Shown here piece after piece: positions 47,821 to 58,199 of a DNA stretch of 64,000 nucleotides. The first letter of the stretch is position 1; each line of letters opens with the position of its first letter. A model generated the notes under the pieces. That model did no database searches. It was given only the letters and a program-made list of their open reading frames with translations, and was not told the DNA's origin. Location of the stretch: positions 62,001 to 126,000 of the forward strand of contig JAQFVV010006844.1 of NCBI GenBank assembly GCA_028023455.1, written 5' to 3'. The position numbers were made by a program, and so were the translations under genes. This DNA comes from Epiperipatus broadwayi (lineage: Eukaryota > Onychophora > Udeonychophora > Euonychophora > Peripatidae).

Positions 47821-49941
47821 ATAGATGTGGTAGAGGATGGTCTTATATTTAACTATGATCAGCTTCTATTTTGGGGATAAAATGCTAATTATGCATAAAT
47901 GTTGATGACATACCAATACATGAATAGATGACAGAAATAATATAGCTTGTACTTATAATTAATGTAGTTTTTTTTAAAAAAATATCTATTTAAAGTGCAT
48001 ATGTATTTATGATAAGTCAAGATTTTAAAAGCAATTGATGTAGAAAAAATTGAAAGGTTGATTGTGGTGATTCCTTTTATCCATCTTATTCATCTTATTC
48101 ATAAGAAAGTAAATTTATTCAATACTGTATAAGTTTAAAATGTTAATAAATACCATTAACATACTATACAATATCACACAAAGAATGTAATAAACGTAAC
48201 CACTCTAGTTAAAAAATTAAATTACAGTTGAATTGAAAACTGATCAAAAAGCATTACTAGTTAATGCAGTACTTGATTCTATATTCCAAATTATAAATAT
48301 ATTGATAGAATTTATCAATTTTTATATCATAATAATATAATAATATTAAATGTAAATAGATGACAAGCTTATCAGACTATATATAATTATACAAGAACAA
48401 TATTAATAACTCGGGGAGCATGAATAAAAAGATAAGTACTATTAAGTGGAATATATATTGTAATCTCTCCATTCCTACTCACAGTTACTTCACCTTCCAC
48501 ACACACACTCACACTACAAAGTGGATGGCCTCAGAATTGATGGTAATGGGACAACACATTATGAAATGCCAGGGTGCCAAATTGCAATTCTAATGAAGGC
48601 TTTATACACTACTCTTAGTATCGGTTAATAATTGATCTAATTATCTATGTTAATACGCAATATTAAATTAATAATAACTTAGTAATTTATTAAATCTATT
48701 GGAGCAGAGGAGCATCTCAACTCCACACTATACACTAAATCTCTCAGCACTCCCTCCATCCATCCCTCATCAAAGTAACAATTAAAATTTGAGTAAATTT
48801 GAACTATTTCCTTGCCCATCATCATCATTGCAGTCCAGATCTCTACCATACTATCATTCATACTTTAGTTTTGCAAATATTAATAGCCACTAATTATAGA
48901 CCTCTTTTTTGTATTCTCTGATTAATTCCCATTCACCAACTCTTTGCTACTATATGATAATCTTAACTCAGGGCTTCAGAATAGCAAGGTATAAAAAACA
49001 TAAATACTGATATGAATTATTAGTGAAAAATAAATACTCTTTCAGAGATTACAGTTATAGTCAACCTAATTTCTGCTGTAAATATTTGTTGGTAAAATAC
49101 ATTGAACACTTCAATGGTTTAAATTTTTGACTACTAAAGCTCACTTGGGAAGGTATTTGAATACTGTGAATGGAGAAAGGATTTTATGTTCACCCACAGC
49201 ATTCAATATCACCTGATAACCCTATTGCATATAATAACTTTAATTTTAGTGTTGCTAAATTTATTTGCTTTTGATCCACATACTTATTATCTGAGTTTGT
49301 AATGTTTGAAATAATTTTCTCTCTTTTAATTTTATAATGAAAGCTTTATAGAAATCTTAAATATAATAAAATAATCTCTCAAGTACTTTATCATAATGCA
49401 GTTATAAGTAATTAAAATATAATTAAATTCAAATATTAGTGTATTGAGGTACTTGGATTTTTGGAATTTGTACGATCCACAAAATATTGAGACACAGACA
49501 AGGCTTTTATTTAAAATTATAAAAACTTATTAACAGTAATAACCTGAACATATTTACATTATTTACACATCTCCGTAGATCTCCCTTTTCTCAAACAGCA
49601 ACAAAATGTAAAATATAAAACATAATATTATTAACAAGATAGGATTCACAGCTGCTATGGAATTATCTTTTTTTTCTAACAGATGACTATACTATTCTGA
49701 CTATCAGTAAGCTACAGAACATACTTAATACTATAACAAACAATTGTACCTCTTGAATTTTAACTCTATATTATCTTCCTTAGCACGTGGTTAATGGCAC
49801 TGGTCATGAAGAACTCTTTTAGCTAAGAAATAAACTTATAAATTAGGTATCAATTTGAGCAAATTAATATGCCTTGATAGATTATTTTAAATTTCTAAAC
49901 ACTATAAAATATTAAAGATTTTAAGACTTCTCATTCGATAA
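47821..49941. other. AT-rich DNA, no gene seen
   Basis: No supported gene. GC-richer patches at 48460-48600 and 48710-48850 have no convincing frame. Confidence 0.45.
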
Positions 49942-50228
49942 TTTAATATACAAAATTAACAAAGCGTATGACATACTTGAATGAGAAGCTATAAAAATAC
50001 ACAGAAATTATTACACGCTAGGCGCTTTCGAAGCCTTTTGCCTCATATTCATAGTGGTACTGTGAGCTGCAGAACGAGGAAGCCCTATTTCCTCATTCTG
50101 CAGCTCACAGTACCGCTATGAATATGAGGCAAAAGGCCTCGAAAGTGCTTAGTGTGTTATAATTTCTGTGTATCTTTATAGCTTCTCATTCAAGTGTGTC
50201 ATACGCTTTGTTAATTTTGTATATTAAA
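49942..50228. repeat. Near-perfect hairpin element
   Basis: Two arms of about 140 bp (49942-50081 and 50089-50228) are almost exact inverted copies. They begin TTTAATATACAAAATTAAC and meet at GAGGAA-loop-TTCCTC with a loop of 7 bases (GCCCTAT). The inner arm contains GGTACTGTGAGCTGCAGAAC. A 13-base direct repeat TAAACACTATAAA stands at 49896-49908 and 50225-50237, which may be a target duplication of a slightly larger insert. A transcript would fold into one long duplex. Confidence 0.9.
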
Positions 50229-53200
50229 CACTATAAAGCATTTGCTTACCCTTACATCCATAGATGCACTGTTGAAGCATTAAAGAATTAGCCATCATAC
50301 AGGTCACACTTTCACATACACACACATAGATAATATCCAAGCTCCCCAACAAGAGTAACATTTTATTTAGCTTACCATTCCAGTAAGGATCTGCTCTGGC
50401 AGTAATTTGGAAATTCGATGCACACTGCTTATCATAATATAAAAAATATTTTTATTTTCCAAATTTGAAATTCAATTCTATAATTTTTATTGGCTCTTAA
50501 CCAGCTATGTAAAGCTAAGCCAGATATGATACATCACAACAATAGATTATACTTTAACTCTTACATGCCATAAAAAACAATGAACTGATACTATGACCCT
50601 ACCAGCAATATTAACAATATTTACCCTTATTATTCTTCAAACAAATATACACCCATAAGGAAAAAGAATTCAGAATCAATGTGTCAGCAATGACTCATAA
50701 ATGAGAGAGCACCCTTTCATAAGGGCTGAGGCATGCTAGGATTAGTTGCTATGCATTCAAACATGAATGGGCTTGCACAAAGCACTATTGCCATCAACAC
50801 AGAAATCATCTTATGGTGTAACATGAACATAGAGTGGAAAATTCATCCACAACTTCTAACTACTTCAAATTTTACTGATTATTTAATGAGCGAGCTATGC
50901 TCCAGCTCAACTGGCCAGGTGGTGATAACTCAACCAACCTCAAGCGTACAAGAGTCACTCACCAGTACACGTACATATATGAGAATTTAAATCTAATTTC
51001 TACATACACAATATCGCACCAGTGTATTAGCCAATAATTTTACAAGCTTAAATACACTTACACATAAACTCAATTTATATCTTTAATAACTAGAAATAAG
51101 AAATGCACATCGTTCATTTAATAATTTTCTCTCAACTGGAACAAGGCTATTTCGTTCGATCAATAACATGCATTCAAAGATAAAAACATATCAATCTTAT
51201 TATAATTAAATTTTAAAGTAATAAATCATTCTAATAAACACCTTATACACTATATTCTTTCATTCATATTTCTCTTCCATATCATTAGGATAAAGCAATA
51301 TTTTATTATTCCAAAGAAGGCATACTTTTAAGCTACTATTCTGACTCAACTTTAAAGGAAATCAATATTTCACTAATGCTTAACTTATGTGTATAATAAA
51401 TGGTACTATAATGCATGGAACAAATGGCTGATAGAAATAAGTAACAGTTAATAAAAAAGAATACTTATAGTCTTTCCAGTATAGTCATCCCAAATTCCTT
51501 TCGTATTCCTGCAGTGGTAATTATCCCTTAATAGTTCTGTGTGCACACATTATCCAACAATTAATTCATGGAAATTTAAAAGAAACATTTCATAAAGTAA
51601 TCTACAAGGTTTTTCTATTCAGGAATGAAGCATATTTCTCTTTTCCTTATTAGAATTTGTATTACAAATATAACATTCTTTTCAGACACGCAGAAAATAA
51701 TCCAGAGGGTTTTGTTTTTAAGATTCACACTATCCATTTATAGTATGACATTGAGTTAGGTGAGGCGATAATTTTCTAAACATTGACTTAATTCCTTTCA
51801 GACAGTTTAGGTTTCTTTGAATAGGATTTCGTTTACCATTATAGTATAATTTAACGAGCTTTATCTTAATTTGCCCATGTGATGAATGAGTCTTTCGTTA
51901 ATTACTGCTTATGCTGGCAAAGTCTGATAACTTGGGGTATTCTTTTACATAAATCATAGCACTATATTCCTTGAAATTCTCAATGGCTTTTTGATATCTG
52001 TTTGATAAACATATAAAATGTCTACCTTATGATAACCATTTGATTTTCATTGATAGATAAGCTTTCTAAGGCATTAATCATTCAAGCAGCATTTTAGGCG
52101 GGATTTAACATATACATTTGTATCGTAGTTCCATTCTACACTTTTCTTTTATGATCATTCTTTTCTTTTTAAATCTTTGGTAACACAAATAGTAATATTT
52201 ACCTATCAGTAGAAATGAATAATTAATATAAACATTCATTAAACTTATGGTTTCCGTACTTTTCTCAAAGTAAAATTTTGTTTTTGGCCAATGTTACATT
52301 ACTTCCTGATTAGTTGGGGCCATGAGTCATATAAAGAATCAAGATGATGATTAACTTCAGAAAAAATTAATATATGCCTGACATGGGAACCTTAAGCACG
52401 CATCATATTTTCACAATATTCTAATATTTTATTCAAATTTTCAGTCAGAGATTGAGCCAAAAAAGACAATAACACTTACTCTATATTAGTTTAAATTGAT
52501 GATTTAAAACCCGAATGGGGTCATACCCCAAACAAAATGAAGAAGCATCATCCCAGAAAATGGCTGAGTTTTTATAGTCATGTCCTGCCAGTCAATCTCT
52601 AAATGATGCCTTCTGTCAATTAGACCATATACTCTATTTTTAATTGGTTATTTATTATTGTTTTCAAATTAATTATTCACATTCAGACAGAAATCATGTG
52701 TTGTTGTTTTTTACTGGATTTTTCCCACTTCTCATGAAAACCAATTGAAAGAACAAACTGAACATTTTTATTAAAAAAAAATACATAGCAGACTGAATTT
52801 GAACTCAAGATTTTGAATGAAAACTGGCAGTTATGAATATGAAATTAAGATAAAATAATTGCTCTTTCAACAAGCTTTCCAATGACATCTTACATGTCCA
52901 ATAACAATTGATGGTTATTTTTATAATTAAAACTTTACATGTACTGGGTGTATCTCCCTCACACACACACACGATTCTGCTTGATCAGTTTTCACGCTTT
53001 AAATTAACCCTTCACCTCCTGTACAAATTTCTTCCAATAGATATTCTATAGCTAAATTTACCTCCCCCCCAACCCATACGATTTTCATCAGCCAATTTCT
53101 TACTAACTAGAAATCATATTTACTTTATAAAATATTTATTCCCTCTTTCTGATCCATCTAAATTATTAATAACTACTTACAAAACAATTTTAACAAATAA

Positions 53201-54299
53201 ACTATATTAAATTTGACCATTTATTATGCTTTAAATCCCTATTACATTTACATTATAAATAAACTACTTTTATTTTAAACATTTATGAATGAGATTTCAT
53301 TACATATCAAATAATTCATGAAAGTTTATTCAAACTTTTATTTGAATTTAAAATTAAATACTTTTTAAATAATTTTATATCAAATTTAACGCATTTTATG
53401 AGGAAAATTTTGATCTGAATTGATGTTAACAAAACCAGCCTTGAACTAAGGAATCTTTGGTTAAAAACAAAAGGTTTCAATATATATCAAGACATTTCGT
53501 AAACAGTGTATATATTAGTTTGGTGTGTAGCATAAGCTTTAAACCTCTGTATTACTATATGTATTGATGTTTTTGATTTGAAATTTTATTTCTTTTTAAA
53601 ATCTACCCAGAAACTCCTTTTAATCCAAATACGACTAAAACTTATAATTTCAGAGAACATTATTCCTGCGATGTGGCCAGTATTAAACAGTAAAATAATA
53701 AAACTATCTTTTCATGTGGCACATCTTTATGAAACATCTCAATGCGAAAAAAATTACCATTTCTGGTTAAATTTCAAAAATTATAGCAGTAAATCAAAGT
53801 TATTAAGTCACCAAAGTTACCGAATATCAAATGGCATTAGTGAGAATACGTTTCTATCTCAAGTATTAGTTGCTATCTACGAGAATTTGATTTAAAAAAA
53901 TAGTTTTAATATTAACTCGAAAATTGTAAAATTAACACTGCAGTTGTGGTCAGAATATTACAGTGTTGAAACAGACTATAAACAGTTTTATACTTAATGG
54001 ATGTATCAGCAATGAATCTTAATAAGTCTACCCTCTGGAAATTGAGTCCGAGAAAAGAATTTCATAAATTTCAGAAAAAGTTTTTAGGTTTTCTACCAAA
54101 ACATACGTTACTAAGTGCCTATTAAAAAAATACACTGCATTGTTATAAAGGAAAATCCAACATGGCTGTAGCTTTGAATGAAGTTAATATCTTATAGATT
54201 AAATCAACAACAATTGAATTAAAATTAGTTTTTATCCAAGCAATTTAATATATATTTCTAAATTACATGGCTTAGAATATCTAGATGTTATATTCTCAG
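50229..54299. other. AT-rich DNA, no gene seen
   Basis: No repeat family or gene was recognised in 4 kb. The 85-codon plus frame at 50733-50990 is of more balanced composition but has no motif. The 105-codon frame at 53578-53895 has an AT-rich codon pattern like its surroundings. Confidence 0.4.
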
Positions 54300-54329
54300 T
54301 TTATCAAGATCAAAATTTGCACTCCAGTA

Positions 54330-54830
54330 GATAAAGAATAATTTATCATTGTTGTTTCTGCACGCCCCAATCCAACTTCAGTGTCTTCATTATTTCTATA
54401 ATAGAAATATCTTTTTATTTCTTCACTCATCTATTTTAGTTTTGATCCTGCATTGTTAATTTCAGTATTTATTTATTTTCATACTCTGTTGTATATTATC
54501 TAACAAAGTCTCTAACTCTTGGTTATGTAAGTATGCATGACAAAACAAATTTATTAAAATATCTTCCTTTTCAATCATGCATATTTCTGTTTAATAATTA
54601 ACTATTTCTATCAAAAGTAATACTTCCAAATTTAATTTCATGATTAGATTTTTATTAATAAAAAGATCATGATGTTTATAGTTAGCTTCTAATTTATTAT
54701 TATATATCATTGTGTTTACTTTTTTGTATATAGATACCATAAGGTCATAAGTTTGCTTTATTTCTTTTTCTGCTTTAGTTTTGTTTTTAATTAGTAGCTC
54801 TTGTTACATTTTCTAAAACTCCATTTCTGT
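54330..54830 (-). pseudogene. Possible coiled-coil coding relic
   Basis: One minus-strand frame is open in two long pieces around a single stop: ELLIKNKTKAEKEIKQTYDL ... LEVLLLIEIVNY and TEICMIEKEDILINLF ... HNQELETLLDNIQQSMK. Charged heptad-like runs recall the ORF1-like relics at 11276 and 43812. The evidence is the persistence of one frame over about 110 codons only, so it may be chance. Confidence 0.25.
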
Positions 54831-55079
54831 GAAAACACTACATCATTTATAAAATGTAGATGATTTCAGTAATCTCCACTTATATTCTTTAGTTTAGCAT
54901 TTTAATATTGAAAATGCTCCCTGTATTTACATTACATTCAATTTCAGATACTTCATTGTCAAGACAAATTGTCCATGGTGTTGTCTTTTTTTGCAAAATA
55001 TATAATATTGATCTATTTTGTATCCACATTGAAAATATATAATTTATCTTAATTTACTTATACTGAATGTTTTATTATA

Positions 55080-55320
55080 TGTAGATAGAGGGATTTGAAC
55101 TAGGATTTTTCAGTCTATATGCATCCTTCACTCTCTCTCTCAAGAAACCAATACACATTATGACATAATACCCAACTGATGAGTGCTGGTTCTTCCTGAA
55201 ATACATATATTGGGGATCATTTATATTTTTCATGTATATATCGTTTGCTTGAAATGGAGTGGATAGTGAATATAAACTGAAAAATCCTAAGTTCAAATCC
55301 CTCAACTTAAATTTAAATAA
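55080..55320 (+). mobile_element. Hammerhead-ribozyme repeat element, copy 3
   Basis: Shares with copies 1 and 2 the ribozyme motif, ATATATTGG(G/T)GAT, CATTTATATTTTTCA, GGAGTGGATAG and the B-box-like tail AGTTCAAATCCCTC. Its left end (55088-55125, GGGATTTGAACTAGGATTTT) is an inverted copy of its own right end (AAAATCCTAAGTTCAAATCC). Inverted terminal pieces of this kind are familiar in Penelope-like elements and in products of template jumping. Confidence 0.65.
55171..55214 (+). ncRNA. Hammerhead ribozyme motif, type I, core intact
   Basis: Stem I CCCAA (55171-55175) pairs with TTGGG (55210-55214). The core CTGATGA at 55176-55182 and GAA at 55198-55200 are both intact. Stem III is ATA-CA-TAT (55201-55208) and the cleavage base is A at 55209. 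Stem II is damaged: GTGCT faces TTCCT, leaving only G-T and G-C pairs. The catalytic bases are all present, so this copy is the best candidate for residual activity, though the weak stem II probably lowers it strongly. Confidence 0.7.
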
Positions 55321-55490
55321 AAATAATTTGCATTACTAACGTAGTTTCATTCTGTATAGAAAATTTTTTCAAAATGTCTATACCTAATTATCATATGATA
55401 TAAATTACTCTATAGTCACTTTCTAGTGGTCACCATTAAAAAAGTAACATACTAAAATATAAATGCATACTTGCTATTAATACTTTAAAT

Positions 55491-55965
55491 CAAGGGTGGG
55501 TAATTGTTTTGGCTCAGGGGCTGCAGAGGTTGGCGAAGGGCTGCATCAGGGGCCACTTTGTGGAAGCAAAGGTTAGTGGAGGGCTGCACTTTTTTTTCAT
55601 GACCCAATAAACACACTGCTTTATTCCCTGTATTACCAAAGAAATATTTGTTTATCCATTCTTCATTAAACACATGACATTCAGCAGCGATTTTACATTT
55701 TTCCGAGGGTTCACGGTTTTACTAAAGTTGGAAATGTATATATTTGGTAATGCAAAGACAAAATTGCAATTAATCAGATCAACTGGAAAAGCACTGCATA
55801 TCCGATCTACACTGCACATGTGTATTGATGTGGCTATCCTAGTAGAAAATATGAGATGTGAAGGAAATCTCAGTTCAAGGCGGATTTTTCTGATTGTCTT
55901 GGCGGGTGCATAAAAACCCTTAGCGGGCTGCATGTGGCCCTTGGGCCACTATTTGCCCACCCCTG
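55491..55965. mobile_element. hAT-type MITE, 475 bp
   Basis: The ends CAAGGGTGGGTAATTG and AATAGTGGCCCAAGG...TTTGCCCACCCCTG (right end written as inverted TIR CAGGGGTGGGCAAA) are inverted repeats. A perfect 8-bp duplication CTTTAAAT flanks the element (55483-55490 and 55966-55973). Subterminal GGCTGCA and GGGCCAC words recur at both ends, as in many animal hAT elements. Minus- and plus-strand frames inside do not resemble transposase. It is non-autonomous. Confidence 0.93.
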
Positions 55966-55973
55966 CTTTAAAT

Positions 55974-57483
55974 GATCAAATCAAATAATACATACTACTA
56001 TAAAATCAATTATTAATAATATTTCTAAAAATATATTTTTAAAACTTTCACTTATCATAATTTTTTGAATATACAGTATACAGTTTCATAATGCCTTCTT
56101 TCTTTATAAATTTTTAAATATATTTCATCACTTGTATGTGTTATTCCCAAATCATTTTGTGATTTGTAATTTAAAAAGTCAATACACTGTCCAGATCTTA
56201 TATCTTTTTTTAAATGTTCTATCACGTGTTTTATCTTTTTAATTCACAGTTTTACATGAATGAACTAGATAAATCATATAACAGCCATCGTATTTAATGT
56301 AAGAAGACTGAAAATATTAAATACATATTACGTAGTAATTAAGCTGCGTTAAGTTATAGTGATAAGTTTTATTTCCTAGGATACTACGGGTGTGTCATTT
56401 TATAATTTAAAAGAAGAAAAACTCACCAAAAACACTCACTATTAGATTAGATATTTTCTAGACTGATGTCAGAGATTCACGTATAGATTGAAAAAAAAAA
56501 AAAGATCTGCTTATAAATATTTCTCATCGTTATTATCATTAGCAGTCCCTAATAAACATGCTAAATAAAAAAGAGAGACAAAGACAATGAAGATTAATTT
56601 TGAAATGATTATAGAAACAAATCGGTGAAACACAACTATATAAACATATATCACATTATATTCTTTTGATTTGTTTATTCGGCAAAACAAATCTATTTTT
56701 AACAACAACAAAAAAGAAAAATATAATATAAATTATTTGCCTATTTCTCAGCTTCTTCAACAAAATATTTTAATACATTGTATATAAACTTTATTAGTAT
56801 AACGTAAAATTTATATACGTCACGCAAGTAAACTGATTGCTAATTTTTAGGAAAATATTTTTGTTTACGAACTAAAATTTAAAAACTACCAATACCTAAA
56901 TTGACATTTACATTTAACAGTCCAATAATATAGTACACGCGTGAATGTGAATATATAGATATAACATATTTCATAAATAAATTATAGATGTTATCACGAT
57001 GAATGCTTTTAAACTGTATTTTATAAAGAGAAAAACTCAATTATGTTTTCTATTGTTTCAAACATTATTCCATGGAAAGTGCTGCCATCATAAGGAATCA
57101 AAGACAATTAACTGATAACCAAATATATATATTCTACAGCGCGTATTAGATATATGGATAAACATTTTTATTAAATAAACATTTATGAGACATTACTATG
57201 TTTAAAATGAAGAGAATTAAAATTTGTCAGTATGTATATGTGAACGATATAATAGTTAAAAAATACTCACTATTTGTATGTCTATAAGCTATTTGTATAT
57301 CTGTAAGCTATATATATATATTTCAAATGTATTTAGTAATTAATAATAAATTAATTGTAGTAACATTTATTTAAAATTAAATTATTATTATTATTAATAG
57401 TAACATTATTTATTAAAATTATTGTTGTTAATGAATTATACCTAGATTCATAGTCATTCATATAAATATATTACTATTCGGTT
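55974..57483. other. AT-rich DNA, no gene seen
   Basis: No supported feature. Short ATT and TA runs are present. Confidence 0.5.
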
Positions 57484-57830
57484 AATATTACTTTAAGTAG
57501 TAATGTGGGCTTTGAATGTTCCATCATCAGATTTTCAATGAAATGGACGGCTGAAGAGTTGTGGGTTGGAGTGGTTTGAAGCCTGTCCATTAAAGTATGA
57601 AGATTGGCTACCTTAATGTAAGCTGAGCACTGATTGTATATATGTGTGTGGAGATGGTAATCTGGACCGACTGATGAGAGCTGGATTAGCACAAAACACA
57701 TATATTGGTGATTATTTATCTTTTCAACATGTGTGTGATCAGGTGAGTCAGTAATATGAGATGGCATGGAGAGTTGAGGGTAGTGTGAAAGTCTGAGTTT
57801 GAATCCCTTATATATTTAAGTAGTTATATA
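57484..57830 (+). mobile_element. Hammerhead-ribozyme repeat element, copy 2
   Basis: This is the longest clear alignment partner of 25170-25530. It has GATTTTCAATGAAATGG, GGCTGAAGAGTTGTGGG, GAAGCCTGTCC and CACTGATTGTATATATGTG, then the ribozyme, GATTATTTATCTTTTCAACA and TGTGTGTGATCAGGTG, and finally GTGTGAAAGTCTGAGTTTGA followed by ATCCCTT (B-box-like). It has no coding frame of its own; the minus-strand 97-codon frame is a shadow. Confidence 0.7.
57666..57709 (+). ncRNA. Hammerhead ribozyme motif, type I, G12 mutated
   Basis: Stem I is ACCGA/TTGGT, with one non-Watson-Crick pair. The core CTGATGA at 57671-57677 is intact. Stem II GAGCT/AGCAC has loop GGATT and one A-A mismatch. AAA stands in place of the invariant GAA, so the general-base G12 is lost. 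Stem III is ACA-CA-TAT and the cleavage-site A is at 57704. It is expected to be inactive, but its damage differs from that in the other two copies. Confidence 0.62.
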
Positions 57831-58199
57831 ATTAGATAGATTAATGTTAGGGATTAAAAAAGATAGAAATACTGGAAGTAACATAGCTAGGGTGTGATTC
57901 ATGAATTTTACTGCTCAAACCATGCAGAGAATTTTACTTAATCATACTATCATTAATTACTTGTCATACACAAATGTAATACTTTTTACAACATAGTAAT
58001 AATAGTAAATAGCTACTTGCAATTGGGTATAGCCATTGTAACATAAAAAAATGAAAAAAAAGGAGAGAAAAAAGTCATTACAAATCAGTTTTGATTACAA
58101 ATCAGTTTTGAAATGATTATACAAAGCAAATGATGAATCACAGTGTGTCCACACATCGAATATGTTGGTCCATTTGTCTACAATATTGTTTTTAACATC
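57831..58199. other. AT-rich DNA, no gene seen
   Basis: No supported feature. It lies between the ribozyme element and the 3' end of the LINE. Confidence 0.4.

Noticed and set aside
50733-50990. 85-codon plus-strand frame as a gene
   Set aside because: Composition is somewhat unlike the flanks, but there is no domain, splice context or homologous copy to support it.
53578-53895. 105-codon plus-strand frame
   Set aside because: No recognisable domain; codon composition equals the surrounding AT-rich DNA.
57474-57767. 97-codon minus-strand frame
   Set aside because: It is antisense to the ribozyme repeat element and is not conserved in the other copies.
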